Positions 7,860-18,350 of a stretch of DNA of 64,000 nt are shown here, piece by piece. The stretch's first letter is position 1. Each line of letters starts with the position of its first letter. The notes beneath the pieces were generated by a model. It ran no database searches. It was given only the letters and a program-made list of their open reading frames with translations, and was not told the origin of the DNA. Source of the stretch: Proteiniphilum propionicum (GTDB taxonomy: Bacteria > Bacteroidota > Bacteroidia > Bacteroidales > Dysgonomonadaceae); contig NZ_CP073586.1 of the NCBI RefSeq assembly GCF_022267555.1, forward strand, positions 1,178,001-1,242,000, written 5' to 3'. Position numbers and translations under genes: made by a program.

Positions 7860-9662
7860 ATGACATATTATCATCTGGGTGAAATCGTTCATAAACAGGC
7901 AGAGAAATACAGATATAAAACAGCAGTGAAGTATCAGGCTTCTGATGGGAAATGGCTTGATATGTCATGGAAGATTTTTGCTGCAAAAATCATGAAAACA
8001 GCTCAGGCAATGGCTGAAATAGGAATAGAACCAGGTGATAATATTGGAATCTATTCGCAAAACATGGAGAAATACCTGATAGCCGATTTTGCAGCTTATG
8101 CCAATAATGCGGTTATGGTTCCGATGTATGCTACATCTTCGCCATCGCAGGTGAGTTACATTATTAACGATGCCCGGATTAAACTGCTTTTTGTTGGAGA
8201 ACAGTTTCAGTATAATAATGCCTGCAAGGTGATGTATGAGTGCCCCACGCTGCGAAAAATGGTTATTTTCGACAGAACTGTTGTGCTGAAGCCCGATGAT
8301 AAGACATCGCTATTTTTTGATGATTTTATAACTATGGGCGATAATTCCGAGTCGCTGGCATTGGTAAATGCCCGAATGAAACAGCTGAAAGTGAACGATC
8401 TGGCAAATATTATATATACATCGGGCACAACCGGTGAGCCGAAAGGGGTTATGCTAACGCATGCCAATTATTTAAAAGCTTATGAGATACATGATATACG
8501 AATCACAAACCTGTCGGATAAAGACCTCTCTATGTGCTTTCTCCCTTTGACACATATTTTCGAGAAAGCATGGACATATTACTGCTTATATAAAGGCATT
8601 ACGGTTGCGGTGAATAAGGAACCCAGTGAAATTAGAAAAACTATCAAACAGGTTCGCCCCACTCTTATGTGCAATGTGCCGCGCTTCTGGGAGAAAGTGT
8701 ATGAAGGTGTGAAAGAGCAGATGGAGAATACAACCGGTATATCAAAATGGTTGTTTTGCGATGCATTGAAAACGGGACGTAAACACAATCTTGAATTTGT
8801 TAACGAAGGGAAAAGGGCCCCTTTTAGAAACCGGTTGAAATTTTTTCTCTATAAACACACTCTCTTTTTTCTTATAAAACGCATCGTTGGTATCGAGCGT
8901 GGAAATTTTTTCCCGGTTTCGGGGGCTCCTCTGTCTGATAATATCAATGAATTCATGCAATCAATTGATGTACATATTATCTACGGTTACGGATTATCGG
9001 AAACTACTGCGACGGTAAGCTGTTTTCCTGAAAAAGGATTTCGTATTGGAACGGTGGGAAAGGTGATGCCGGGACTTGAGGTGAAAATTGGCGAGAATAA
9101 TGAAATACTGGTGAAAGGCGATACAGTCACAAGTGGTTATTACAATAAACCTGATGCAACAAAAGCCGCATTCACAGATGATGGTTTTTTCAAAACCGGT
9201 GATGCCGGAACCCTGACTGAAGATAATGAAATAATCCTGACTGAACGAATAAAGGACCTGTATAAAACATCAAATGGAAAATATATTGCACCGCAGATGA
9301 TTGAGACGCGCATTAGTGAAGATAAATATATCGACCAGGTGGCGGTTATCGGTGATAAGCGCAAATTTGTGAGTGCACTAATTATCCCCAACTATGATGC
9401 TTTGAAGTGCTATGCCGGGGAGCATGGAATACATTTCGACTCGGTAGAGGAGCTGGTGAGTAACGCCGAGATAAACAATTTTATATTTGGACGGATTGAA
9501 CTACTGCAATCGCAATTTACATCTTACGAGAAAATTAAACGCTTCACCATTCTTCCAAATCCTTTCAGCATAGAAACCGATGAATTGACCAATACTCTCA
9601 AACTGCGCAGGAAAGTGATACTGGAGAAATATTCCGATGTTATTGACAGAATGTATATCTGA
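7860..9662 (+). CDS. Long-chain fatty acid--CoA ligase / AMP-dependent synthetase
   Basis: A 600-residue ANL-superfamily enzyme that activates fatty acids to acyl-CoA through an acyl-adenylate. The AMP-binding motif is YTSGTTGEPKGVMLTH (about residues 183-198). Further motifs are the acyl-CoA synthetase core GYGLSETTA and FKTGDAG with the hinge ERIKDLYKTSNGKYIAP near the C-terminal domain. It is of the large FAA1-like bacterial type. ATG 7860 was chosen because the in-frame TTG at 7839 lies inside the -7 promoter box. It is expected to be cytoplasmic or membrane-associated and acts in fatty-acid salvage or phospholipid synthesis. leuS follows after 126 nt with its own promoter. Confidence 0.93.
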   Translation: MTYYHLGEIVHKQAEKYRYKTAVKYQASDGKWLDMSWKIFAAKIMKTAQAMAEIGIEPGDNIGIYSQNMEKYLIADFAAYANNAVMVPMYATSSPSQVSYIINDARIKLLFVGEQFQYNNACKVMYECPTLRKMVIFDRTVVLKPDDKTSLFFDDFITMGDNSESLALVNARMKQLKVNDLANIIYTSGTTGEPKGVMLTHANYLKAYEIHDIRITNLSDKDLSMCFLPLTHIFEKAWTYYCLYKGITVAVNKEPSEIRKTIKQVRPTLMCNVPRFWEKVYEGVKEQMENTTGISKWLFCDALKTGRKHNLEFVNEGKRAPFRNRLKFFLYKHTLFFLIKRIVGIERGNFFPVSGAPLSDNINEFMQSIDVHIIYGYGLSETTATVSCFPEKGFRIGTVGKVMPGLEVKIGENNEILVKGDTVTSGYYNKPDATKAAFTDDGFFKTGDAGTLTEDNEIILTERIKDLYKTSNGKYIAPQMIETRISEDKYIDQVAVIGDKRKFVSALIIPNYDALKCYAGEHGIHFDSVEELVSNAEINNFIFGRIELLQSQFTSYEKIKRFTILPNPFSIETDELTNTLKLRRKVILEKYSDVIDRMYI

Positions 9663-9730
9663 ACAAATTAATCATAGGGAGCATCAAATAGTGTTGAAAT
9701 GGCAGAAGCGTAAAGTTTGAAAACGTAACG

Positions 9731-9764
9731 TTGTGGAAATTTCGGAATTAAATCATTATCTTTG
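9731..9764 (+). promoter_or_regulatory. Promoter of leuS
   Basis: A -33 TTG at 9731-9733 and -7 TATCTTTG at 9757-9764, spaced 23 nt; the start codon follows 24 nt after the box. Confidence 0.6.
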
Positions 9765-9788
9765 CACCGTTTTTTAAATTGAAGTGGA

Positions 9789-12542
9789 ATGGATTACAAT
9801 TTCGAAGAGTTGGAAAAACGGTGGCAGAAATACTGGATAGACCATCAAACCTACAAAGTAACTGAAGACAGATCAAAACCAAAGTATTATGTGCTCGACA
9901 TGTTTCCCTATCCATCGGGAGCGGGGCTACATGTGGGACATCCGCTGGGGTATATAGCTTCTGATATTTTTTCGAGATTCAAAAGGTTGCAGGGCTATAA
10001 TGTTTTGCATCCAATGGGATATGACGCTTATGGCCTTCCAGCTGAACAGTATGCCATACAGACTGGGCAACATCCGGCTGTTACAACACAGGAAAACATC
10101 AACCGTTATCGCGAGCAACTTGATAAGATAGGATTTTCATTCGACTGGAGTCGCGAGGTGCGTACATGTGATCCGGAATATTACAAATGGACACAATGGA
10201 CTTTCATAAAGATGTTCCATTCCTATTATTGCAACCAGGCGAAGCAGGCAAGGCCCATTTCAGAATTGACAGAAATATTCTCTCGCCAAGGTTCATCAGG
10301 ATTGGATGTTGCTTGTACCGAACCTCTTGAATTTACAGCAGAAGAGTGGAACAGTAAAACGGAAAAGGAGCAGCAGGAGGTGCTGATGAATTATCGTATC
10401 GCATACCTGGGTGATACCATGGTAAACTGGTGTCCGCAACTGGGGACAGTGCTCGCCAATGATGAGGTTAGCGAAGGCTTGTCAATACGCGGTGGATATC
10501 CAGTGGAGCAGAAAAAGATGCGGCAGTGGTGTCTTCGAGTATCAGCATACGCTCAACGCCTGCTTGACGGGCTGGATAGTATCGAATGGACTGAATCTCT
10601 TAAAGATACACAGCGTAACTGGATAGGACGTAGCGAGGGAGCAGTGATGCATTTCAAGACAGAGCAGGGTCTAACGTTCGACATATTTACTACCCGTCCC
10701 GATACCATATTCGGGGCCACCTTCATGGTCTTTGCCCCTGAGAATGAACTGGTAGATCAGCTCACTACCGATAAACAACGTAATGCAGTTCAGGAGTATA
10801 TAAGCAACGCAGGGAAAAAAACAGAACGTGAACGCATCTCCGACAGATCGGTTAGCGGTGTGTTTTCAGGATCATATGCATTACATCCCTTTACCGGAGA
10901 GCCTCTGCCTGTATGGATTTCCGACTATGTGCTTGCCGGATATGGTACAGGCGCGATAATGGCAGTACCGGCACATGACAGCCGCGACTATGCCTTTGCT
11001 AAACATTTCAATTTGCCAATAATTCCTATTATTGAAGGATGTGATGTTTCTGAAGAAAGCTTTGATGCAAAGGAGGGGATTATGGTCAATTCCGGTTTTA
11101 TGGACGGGATGACAGTAAGCAAAGCTATTTCCGCCGCCATCGATGAGGTGGAAAAAATGGGTGTGGGCTACCGTAGAATAAATTATCGGCTGCGGGATGC
11201 AATTTTCTCGAGACAGCGTTATTGGGGTGAACCATTCCCTGTTTACTATAAGAATGGAATGCCCTATACGCTGAATGAAGATGAATTACCACTTGAGCTG
11301 CCCGAGGTGGACAAGTTTCTTCCCACAGAAACAGGAGAACCACCACTGGGCCGTGCAGAAAACTGGCAAACCAAAGATGGATATCCGCTGGAAATGAACA
11401 CGATGCCTGGCTTTGCCGGCTCTTCGGCCTACTACCTTAGGTACATGGATCCGTATAATGATAAAGCACTTGTATCAGAAAACGCTAATAACTACTGGCG
11501 TAATGTGGATCTATATATTGGTGGAACCGAACATGCAACCGGGCATCTTATATATAGCAGGTTCTGGAATAAGTTCCTGTTCGATGCAGGGGTTTCGTGT
11601 GAAGAAGAGCCGTTCAAAAAACTGGTTAACCAGGGTATGATCCAGGGTCGCAGCAACTTTGTATATAGAATAAAAGGGACTAACAGATTTGTTTCATTAA
11701 ACCTAAAAGATGAATACGACGTGACTCCCATTCACGTAGATGTTAACATCGTACACAACGATCTGCTCGATATTGAAGCATTCAGGAACTGGAATCCCGA
11801 ATACAAGACTGCAGAGTTTGTCCTTGAGAGCGGAAAATATGTTTGTGGATGGGCTATCGAAAAGATGTCAAAGTCGATGTTTAACGTGGTCAATCCAGAT
11901 GATATAGTTGGAAGATACGGAGCAGATACACTTCGTCTTTATGAGATGTTCCTGGGACCGTTGGAACAGTCAAAACCATGGGATACCAATGGAATAGATG
12001 GTGTTCATCGCTTCCTTCGGAAAGTGTGGAACCTGTTCTACAAAGATGGGGCCTTGTCTGTTACCGATTATGAACCCACAAGGGAGGAGCTGAAATCGCT
12101 GCATAAACTTATAAAAAAAGTAACATTTGATATCGAGAACTTTTCTTTCAACACTTCAGTATCGGCATTTATGATTTGTGCGAACGAACTTACAACAATG
12201 AAGTGTACCAAAAGGGCGATACTTAGTGATCTGGTTGTATGCCTTGCACCCTTTGCCCCGCATATCTCGGAAGAGCTGTGGCATGCTTTGGGCAATATTA
12301 CTACCGTTTTTGATGCACAGTGGCCGCAGTGGAACGAGGAGTATTTGAAAGAGGATGCTTTTACCTATGCTGTCTCTTTTAACGGTAAGTCTCGTTATGT
12401 TCTGGAGTTTCCAGCCGATGCCACCAATGCTGATATTGAAAAAACTGTTTTGGAGCACCCGGGATCACAGAAATGGCTGGATGGGAAAATACCTAAGAAA
12501 GTTATTATTGTTCCCAAAAAAATTGTGAATGTGGTTTTTTAA
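9789..12542 (+). CDS. leuS: Leucine--tRNA ligase
   Basis: A 917-residue class I aminoacyl-tRNA synthetase that charges tRNA-Leu. The HIGH-type motif is GLHVGH (residues 46-51) and the KMSKS loop is at residues 692-696. The CP1 editing domain lies between, with the TTRPDT signature ([16 protein letters not shown]). It carries insertions typical of Bacteroidetes LeuRS near residues 150-200 and 620-680, plus a C-terminal anticodon-binding domain. The gene is complete. Its stop (12540-12542) abuts the YitT-family gene, indicating a two-gene transcript. Confidence 0.98.
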   Translation: MDYNFEELEKRWQKYWIDHQTYKVTEDRSKPKYYVLDMFPYPSGAGLHVGHPLGYIASDIFSRFKRLQGYNVLHPMGYDAYGLPAEQYAIQTGQHPAVTTQENINRYREQLDKIGFSFDWSREVRTCDPEYYKWTQWTFIKMFHSYYCNQAKQARPISELTEIFSRQGSSGLDVACTEPLEFTAEEWNSKTEKEQQEVLMNYRIAYLGDTMVNWCPQLGTVLANDEVSEGLSIRGGYPVEQKKMRQWCLRVSAYAQRLLDGLDSIEWTESLKDTQRNWIGRSEGAVMHFKTEQGLTFDIFTTRPDTIFGATFMVFAPENELVDQLTTDKQRNAVQEYISNAGKKTERERISDRSVSGVFSGSYALHPFTGEPLPVWISDYVLAGYGTGAIMAVPAHDSRDYAFAKHFNLPIIPIIEGCDVSEESFDAKEGIMVNSGFMDGMTVSKAISAAIDEVEKMGVGYRRINYRLRDAIFSRQRYWGEPFPVYYKNGMPYTLNEDELPLELPEVDKFLPTETGEPPLGRAENWQTKDGYPLEMNTMPGFAGSSAYYLRYMDPYNDKALVSENANNYWRNVDLYIGGTEHATGHLIYSRFWNKFLFDAGVSCEEEPFKKLVNQGMIQGRSNFVYRIKGTNRFVSLNLKDEYDVTPIHVDVNIVHNDLLDIEAFRNWNPEYKTAEFVLESGKYVCGWAIEKMSKSMFNVVNPDDIVGRYGADTLRLYEMFLGPLEQSKPWDTNGIDGVHRFLRKVWNLFYKDGALSVTDYEPTREELKSLHKLIKKVTFDIENFSFNTSVSAFMICANELTTMKCTKRAILSDLVVCLAPFAPHISEELWHALGNITTVFDAQWPQWNEEYLKEDAFTYAVSFNGKSRYVLEFPADATNADIEKTVLEHPGSQKWLDGKIPKKVIIVPKKIVNVVF

Positions 12543-12543
12543 T

Positions 12544-13416
12544 ATGGGGAAATTGCCTGAGTTCAGTCTGAAGAGATTCTATGTGAAGGACTACCTGACA
12601 ATATTTTTGGGAACCTTCATGTATGCTTTGGGGGTCACTCAATTTATCATGCCGCATAAGTTCGTGATGGGTGGGCTCACAGGCGTTGGTGTTTTGATTA
12701 ACTATGCTTTTGGGGTTCCTGTATCCATTATGGTGCTTGTTATGAATGCGGTATTGCTGTTGATCGCATTCAGAGTATTGGGATCGGAATTCCTGGTGAA
12801 GACAATTGTTGGTGTTGCTTCACTTACATTCTTTATAGGGATGTTCGAAAGCCTTCAGTGGCAACCTATTATGACCAGCGAGCCGCTTATGGCAGGGCTT
12901 ATTGGGTCTATAGTTGCAGGTGCCGGGGTGGGCTTGGTGATGTCGGTAAACGGCAGTAGTGGCGGCACTGATATAATTGTGCTAGTGATTAACAAATACC
13001 GGCATATAACACCCGGGCGTACTATGCTTTTGGTCGACCTTGCAATCGTGGCATCTTCGTTTCTTATTTTCAGAAGTATAGAGACCATTGTTTTTGGTAT
13101 CATTATTATTGCTGTAATGTCCACTTCGGTTGATTGGATGCTGAATGGTATCCGTCAGTCGGTTCAGTTTTTTATTTTTTCGAAAAAATACGATGAGATT
13201 GCCACGCAAATCAATTTACAGCTACACCGTGGCTGCACTGTTCTTGATGGCATGGGATGGTACTCCAAAGAACCGCAAAAGGTGCTGCTTGTGATGGCTA
13301 AGGGGAACGAGTCCACATCAATTTTCCGTCTTGTAAAGCAGATCGATAAGAACGCCTTTATTTCGCAAAGTAACGTTGTGGGTATTTACGGTGAAGGTTT
13401 TGACAAGATGAAGTAG
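12544..13416 (+). CDS. YitT family membrane protein (DUF161/DUF2179)
   Basis: A 290-residue inner-membrane protein. The N-terminal two thirds carry five or six hydrophobic helices with the YitT signature GGLTGVGVLINYAFG and SVNGSSGGTDIIV. The C-terminal cytoplasmic DUF2179 domain contains RGCTVLDGMGWYS. No transport function is proven for the family. ATG 12544 (MGKLPEF) is preferred because it follows the leuS stop by 1 nt; an upstream in-frame ATG at 12529 would overlap leuS by 14 nt. The last 59 nt overlap the convergent gene on the minus strand. Confidence 0.9.
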   Translation: MGKLPEFSLKRFYVKDYLTIFLGTFMYALGVTQFIMPHKFVMGGLTGVGVLINYAFGVPVSIMVLVMNAVLLLIAFRVLGSEFLVKTIVGVASLTFFIGMFESLQWQPIMTSEPLMAGLIGSIVAGAGVGLVMSVNGSSGGTDIIVLVINKYRHITPGRTMLLVDLAIVASSFLIFRSIETIVFGIIIIAVMSTSVDWMLNGIRQSVQFFIFSKKYDEIATQINLQLHRGCTVLDGMGWYSKEPQKVLLVMAKGNESTSIFRLVKQIDKNAFISQSNVVGIYGEGFDKMK

Positions 13417-16237
13417 CGGGTAGCGTGGCTTTATCAACTAAGTAGACTATCGACTTATAAGTTATTCCGCTGTTGATGGACAGGCCTATCTCACAAGTCC
13501 TGCTATTTGAATAACCTTCCTGTGCATCCTTAATACCCCGTTTCAGCGGTTTTAGAGCCGAACTGTTAAGTTCAGGATAGAAGAATCCCCGGTCTCCGGC
13601 CCATCCGCAACAGGACACATTCTCAGGTACAACCACTTTTTCTGCACATTGTGATGCAATAGCAATGAGTTTCTTTTCAAGATTCATCTTTGTGGAACTG
13701 CAGGTAGTATGAATGGCCACTGAGACAGACAGTTTGCTGAAATAGAGGCGGTCGAGCAGGAAATCGTGTATGAATTCTACCTGATCGTACAGCTTTAGCC
13801 GTTTATCAAGTGTCTCGCGCATGTGGAGCAGGCAGGGACTCATATCACAAACTATTGGCAGTAAACCCTCGCGACTAACTCTTAACAGAACTTCGTTCAG
13901 TTCATTCTCCTTTTTCTGTGCCTGTTCCCAGAATCCTTTGCTACTAAAGGCCATTCCGCAGCAAAGCTTGTCTTTTTCTTCAGGAATGATTACAGTGTAC
14001 CCTGCTTTGTAGAGTACCGACAGAATTTTCGAGGGCAGATCTTCTTTTTCTGCATAACCGAACGATACTCCTCCCATGGAGCGGGTAATACAAGTGGGGA
14101 AATAGACCACCATAGGTGACCCGGCAGAATAGCCAGGGAAAATATTGTTTTTAATCTTTTTACTTCCGGAGGGGGTATGGCGTGTCCATAGAGGTAGAGT
14201 TCCGTCACCTAATCTGTAAAGTCCCCGGGCAACTCTATCTATTGATTTATAACCCACTGCTTTTGCGATGAAGTGGGGGATATTTAATAATACGCGTAAT
14301 AAAGAGGATATTTCCGTTATATTGTTTGAAATAGTATCGGCAATTCTATTTGCCAGCTTACCATTGTTTTGCCACCGCAGTTCCTTTATAAGTTTTCCGG
14401 TGTCAATGCCTACAGGACAGGCTATGCTGCACAAACCGTCGGTGGCACATGTTTCGTCCATAGGATAGGAGATTTTTTTCAACTGTTCTCTGATAGAACT
14501 CTTTTTTTTGCTGCCAGAAATCGCCGTTCCGGCCAGATGCCGGTATGCCACAATACGCTGACGAGGTGTGAGGGATAGGTTTTTAGAAGGGCAACTGACT
14601 TCGCAAAAACCACATTCAATGCATTTATCAATTATTGGATTGGCTTCCGGAATCTGTTTCAGATTTTTGATGAAAACATCATGGTCATTGTTGATCAGCA
14701 CACCAGGGTTCAGTATATTTCCCGGATCGAATGTATTTTTAATACGCTTCATCAGATTATAAACTTCGAGGCCCCACTCTTTTTCAACAAAAGGAGCCAT
14801 ATTACGCCCGGTACCATGTTCAGCCTTTAGGCTTCCGCCATATTTTATTGCTACCAGCTCGCACAACTCGTGCATGAATGTGGCATAATTGCGAATACCC
14901 TCTTTTGTGTTTATGTCGGGAAAAACTGTAAAATGAACGTTACCATCTAGCAGATGTCCCCACATTACTGCGTTACCGTAGCCAGCCCCTTCCAGTAAAC
15001 TTCGCAAATCGGTTAAAGCATCTCCCAGCAACTCGCCACGAAAGGCCACATCTTCTATAATACATGCGGTATGAGGAGGGCGCGTAGCTGCTGCCGAAGT
15101 GAAAAGTCCGTTTCGCACATTCCAGTAGAGATTATAAAGATGTTTGTCAGTAGTGAATTTAATTGGAAAAAGTGTCGGAATGTGTGCCAGCTTCTCTGTT
15201 ATTTCGTTTATCTGTTCAGACAGTGATTCCTCTTTGTCAGCCGATGTGTCAATCAACAGGGCGGCAGCTCCTTCAGGCAACAATTTCAACTCTTCAGGCA
15301 TACCTTCTTTCTCTTCCACTGCACGAAGTGCATTCCGGTCCATGAGCTCAGCTGCACTAACCCGGCATCCTCTAAGTGGTATGATTGTTTCACTCACTTC
15401 CCGCAGGTTAGCGAAATAGATCATGGCAGTGGCCTTAAGCGGTGCGTCATGTACAGTTTCGAAGGTGGCCTGAGAGACAAAACCGAGTGTGCCTTCCGAA
15501 CCGATCATAAGGTGTTGTATAATCTGTATAGGGTCGGAGAAATCGATAAGTGAATTCACTCCATAGCCGCAGGTGTTTTTTATTTGAAATTTTTGTGAAA
15601 TAAGCGATCTGATATTTTCATTTTCTGAAACATCGCGATGCAATTGTTCTAAATCTTTGATTAGTTGCGGGTGAGAATTAATAAAAGTCCGGCTGCTGTT
15701 GATGTCGGCAGTATCGAGAAGCGAGCCGTCTGCAAAAATGATACGCATCGACTTTACCGTGTTGTAACTGTTATGCCTGATACCGTAACTCGACCCGCTA
15801 GCATTGTTGGCAATAATACCTCCTATTTTTGCAGAATCTATAGATGCCGGTTTTGGGCCAATCTTGCGTCTATATCTCATCAACATGCGATTTGCTGCAG
15901 TACCTGTTAGCCCGCAGCCAAATGTAGCTTTGTGCCCATCATCGGCAATTGATGAAAATTCAAATCCACTGCCTGTCTCCATCAGTATTGAATCGGAAAT
16001 TGTTTGGCCGCTTAAACTGGTTCCGGCGCCCTTGAATGTTACCGGAATGTTTTCATGTTCACAGAAATGCAACAGGCGAATAACCTCTTCTTCGGAATTT
16101 ACTTTTACCACCGCTTTTGGTATCAGGCGGTAGATCCCAGCATCTGTACCCTTGGTGAGACGGGAAAGTTCGTCAGTGAAAACCTGATTATTAGGAAATA
16201 TTTTTGAAAGTTTTATTTGAAGTTGTGAAGTTTTCAT
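13358..16237 (-). CDS. FAD-binding and (Fe-S)-binding oxidoreductase, D-lactate dehydrogenase-like
   Basis: A 959-residue three-part protein. Residues about 20-260 form the FAD-binding_4 (PCMH) domain (PVTFKGAGTSLSGQ, GGIIANNASGSSYG) and about 270-520 the FAD-oxidase C domain (KAEHGTGRNMAPFVE). A pair of 4Fe-4S motifs follows (CIECGFCEVSCPS and CATDGLCSIACPVG). The C-terminus carries CCG cysteine-rich domains (KLCCGMAFSSKGF, VSCCGWAGDRGFF). This is the layout of membrane-associated quinone-linked D-lactate or 2-hydroxyacid dehydrogenases (Dld-II/GlcD-GlcF fusions); the substrate is inferred. After the usual family ending IVYLVDKAT the frame continues about 20 residues into the convergent YitT-family gene. 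Confidence 0.9.
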   Translation of the reverse strand: MKTSQLQIKLSKIFPNNQVFTDELSRLTKGTDAGIYRLIPKAVVKVNSEEEVIRLLHFCEHENIPVTFKGAGTSLSGQTISDSILMETGSGFEFSSIADDGHKATFGCGLTGTAANRMLMRYRRKIGPKPASIDSAKIGGIIANNASGSSYGIRHNSYNTVKSMRIIFADGSLLDTADINSSRTFINSHPQLIKDLEQLHRDVSENENIRSLISQKFQIKNTCGYGVNSLIDFSDPIQIIQHLMIGSEGTLGFVSQATFETVHDAPLKATAMIYFANLREVSETIIPLRGCRVSAAELMDRNALRAVEEKEGMPEELKLLPEGAAALLIDTSADKEESLSEQINEITEKLAHIPTLFPIKFTTDKHLYNLYWNVRNGLFTSAAATRPPHTACIIEDVAFRGELLGDALTDLRSLLEGAGYGNAVMWGHLLDGNVHFTVFPDINTKEGIRNYATFMHELCELVAIKYGGSLKAEHGTGRNMAPFVEKEWGLEVYNLMKRIKNTFDPGNILNPGVLINNDHDVFIKNLKQIPEANPIIDKCIECGFCEVSCPSKNLSLTPRQRIVAYRHLAGTAISGSKKKSSIREQLKKISYPMDETCATDGLCSIACPVGIDTGKLIKELRWQNNGKLANRIADTISNNITEISSLLRVLLNIPHFIAKAVGYKSIDRVARGLYRLGDGTLPLWTRHTPSGSKKIKNNIFPGYSAGSPMVVYFPTCITRSMGGVSFGYAEKEDLPSKILSVLYKAGYTVIIPEEKDKLCCGMAFSSKGFWEQAQKKENELNEVLLRVSREGLLPIVCDMSPCLLHMRETLDKRLKLYDQVEFIHDFLLDRLYFSKLSVSVAIHTTCSSTKMNLEKKLIAIASQCAEKVVVPENVSCCGWAGDRGFFYPELNSSALKPLKRGIKDAQEGYSNSRTCEIGLSINSGITYKSIVYLVDKATLPATSSCQNLHRKYPQRYFAK

Positions 16238-16298
16238 GTTCCATTCCTACTTTTTGGTAAAGATAGAAGATAAATGCCGGTTTGTGTACTTAATAATA

Positions 16299-16327
16299 AA
16301 AAAAGCTGTCATAATCGACAGCTTTTT
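16299..16327. terminator. Bidirectional intrinsic terminator
   Basis: AAAAAGCTGTC (16300-16310) pairs with GACAGCTTTTT (16317-16327) around a 6-nt loop, with T runs in both directions. It lies downstream of the winged-helix gene (minus) and upstream of the FAD/Fe-S gene. Confidence 0.75.
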
Positions 16328-16362
16328 CAAATCTTTTTCATTTAAACGATGAATTTTGCATA

Positions 16363-16560
16363 TCAGCTCAGTGAAACAAAAAGCTCTTTTCCCACTGTTT
16401 CGAAAGCAACTTTCCCTTCCCTTGCCAGCCATCCGAGTGCAGCATAAAGGTCTTTATCGGTTAATTTCGATGCTTTTTTAATCTCTTTCACGTTTTGCCG
16501 ACCGTTAACATCCAGGACAGACCAAACTTTTCCGGCATTAGCCCCAATTTTCTCAATCAT
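16363..16560 (-). CDS. Winged helix-turn-helix domain protein (DUF2582 family)
   Basis: A 65-residue small protein matching the PF10771 winged-helix family: an N-terminal helix (IGANAGKVWSVLD), a helix-turn-helix (NVKEIKKASKLTDKDLYAALGWLAREGKV) and a short beta wing (AFETVGKELFVSL). The family is widespread in Bacteroidetes and archaea and its target is unknown. It sits 116 nt downstream of coaE and is closed by the terminator at 16299-16327. It may be the last gene of the nusB operon or have its own promoter; no clear -7 box is seen. Confidence 0.85.
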   Translation of the reverse strand: MIEKIGANAGKVWSVLDVNGRQNVKEIKKASKLTDKDLYAALGWLAREGKVAFETVGKELFVSLS

Positions 16561-16676
16561 CCTTTTTAATAAATTAAACTATATAACCTAAAATTTGAAT
16601 GGGTAAAGGTAGTACTATATTTTAAAAAAAACAATTTATTAAAAAAAATGGACTGTTTTAATGGCCTGATAAGTAT

Positions 16677-17282
16677 CTATTTATTGGTTTCTTTCACAAA
16701 AGGGAGTGAAATGCTTGACAAAAAGTCATCAATCTGCCTAATCAGAGAGTGCCGGTTGTCATTATAAATTATAAAATCGGCATATTTTATTTTTTCTTCT
16801 TCAGGAAGTTGCTTGTTCATTCGCTCTTCCACCTGTCTTCTGATGATTTCATCACGCTTTATAACTCTTCCTATACGAATTTCCGAAGGTGCAGAGACCA
16901 TTACCACTTTATCGGTGAACCGGTGAAACCCGGCTTCAATAAGAAGGGCGGCGTCAATTACAACAAGCTGATAACTTGTTCGTTGACCGCACCATTCGAT
17001 AAAATGTTTTGCCAACTCTGGATGAATAATTGAGTTCGCTAAAGTGGTTTTATCCTTGTCCTGGAAAATAATTGAAGCAAATTTCTCCCGGTCTAATTTT
17101 CCATCTTTGTAGAACCCTTCCCCGAAGTGGAAGGTGATTTGCTCCTTTATATAGGGAGAGGTGTCATTCAGGTTTTTGGCCTCTTTGTCAGCATCAAACA
17201 CTGGTATGCCATGCAACCGGAAAATTTCACTTACAACCGATTTACCACTTCCAATACCCCCCGTGACACCTATAATCATCAT
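16677..17282 (-). CDS. coaE: Dephospho-CoA kinase
   Basis: A 201-residue P-loop kinase performing the last step of coenzyme A synthesis (dephospho-CoA + ATP to CoA). Walker A is GVTGGIGSGKS at residues 5-15. The lid and substrate residues appear in DADKEAKNL, the run IIHPEL and the CoaE motif RRQVEERMNKQ. The start codon is one of two adjacent ATGs (17282 or 17279). It lies 63 nt after the YbbR-like gene in the nusB-yajC-ybbR-coaE order common in Bacteroidales. Confidence 0.96.
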   Translation of the reverse strand: MMIIGVTGGIGSGKSVVSEIFRLHGIPVFDADKEAKNLNDTSPYIKEQITFHFGEGFYKDGKLDREKFASIIFQDKDKTTLANSIIHPELAKHFIEWCGQRTSYQLVVIDAALLIEAGFHRFTDKVVMVSAPSEIRIGRVIKRDEIIRRQVEERMNKQLPEEEKIKYADFIIYNDNRHSLIRQIDDFLSSISLPFVKETNK

Positions 17283-17345
17283 TGCTCTTCCTATTCAGGT
17301 TTGTAATTTCATTAGCTATTTTTCACGTTATAACTATTTAAATCA

Positions 17346-18338
17346 TCACAGTTCCTTGCTTTCGAAGAGAAACTCCACCGAAGATGGTGAAATACGCGGA
17401 TTGATGATTGAAGACGGGCTTTTTGTGAGTATGAGTTCAACGCGCCCACCCTCGTTATTGTGAAATTCCCTGTAGTCGAGTTCAATTTCAAAGTCTTCAG
17501 GGATGATTTTCTTGTACTCTTCAAGTGTAACAGAGAAAGAGACGTTAGCACGAGAGGGAAAAAATTTAACATCCATTTTTTTAGGTAAATGCGATGCCTT
17601 TATAGGAATTTCAAATGAGCGCTCAGTGTACTCTTCTATCGGGATATAAATTTCTACCTCTTGAGGCGAAAACTTAACACCTTCTACACGGTTAATTTTA
17701 ATTGGCAGCTGTGATGTGGCTCTGAGATTTTTAAAAACCGTGTATTCAGTAATGGCTGATTCAAGTTTGTCGAGTGATTGCTTAGAACCGTATGCAGTTA
17801 CTGTCTCGGGAATAAATACTGCGCTGTCTGCAATTAAATTTGCTCTGCTGGTTGTGATCTCACCATCGAACGTAACCGGTAACTTCTTACTCTGCAATTT
17901 AGAAGTAGCCAGTGAAATATTCATTGGGTAATATCCTCTTATATTGGTGCCGGGAGCAAATTTTGAACGAATAAGCTGACGGTACTGATCGCCCTGAAGA
18001 ACTTTGCTGCCATCTTCGGTTATTTCTGCCACATTTATTTCCAGAGAATCTCTTTTTGTGATATCGAGAAGAAAAATTTCAGAACCTTTGTCGGATACGC
18101 TGATTTCAATAAAGTGAGGCAGAGGGTTGTCGAAAACCACATCTTCAGGAATATTGGTATATTTTAGAGGGATCCGGTAATTGCCTTCCACATTATCTTT
18201 TTGAAAAAACAGCATTAACCAGAAAATAAAAGCCAGCACCAAAAAAAAGGAAAATGCAAGCAGATTTTTCCAGGGTACATTGGAAAAAAACGCTTTGACT
18301 ATGGGTTCCCATTTATTGATGATAGCTTTTATTCCCAT
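17346..18338 (-). CDS. YbbR-like domain protein
   Basis: A 330-residue protein anchored by one N-terminal transmembrane helix (about residues 28-45, LLAFSFFLVLAFIFWLML). The rest is exported and contains repeated YbbR-like beta domains (for example KLPVTFDGEI and SFEIPIKASHLP). Related YbbR/CdaR proteins in Firmicutes modulate the diadenylate cyclase CdaA, but no cyclase gene is present here and the Bacteroidetes function is unproven. It lies 12 nt after yajC in the same operon. Confidence 0.8.
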   Translation of the reverse strand: MGIKAIINKWEPIVKAFFSNVPWKNLLAFSFFLVLAFIFWLMLFFQKDNVEGNYRIPLKYTNIPEDVVFDNPLPHFIEISVSDKGSEIFLLDITKRDSLEINVAEITEDGSKVLQGDQYRQLIRSKFAPGTNIRGYYPMNISLATSKLQSKKLPVTFDGEITTSRANLIADSAVFIPETVTAYGSKQSLDKLESAITEYTVFKNLRATSQLPIKINRVEGVKFSPQEVEIYIPIEEYTERSFEIPIKASHLPKKMDVKFFPSRANVSFSVTLEEYKKIIPEDFEIELDYREFHNNEGGRVELILTKSPSSIINPRISPSSVEFLFESKEL

Positions 18339-18350
18339 CTAAAATACTGT

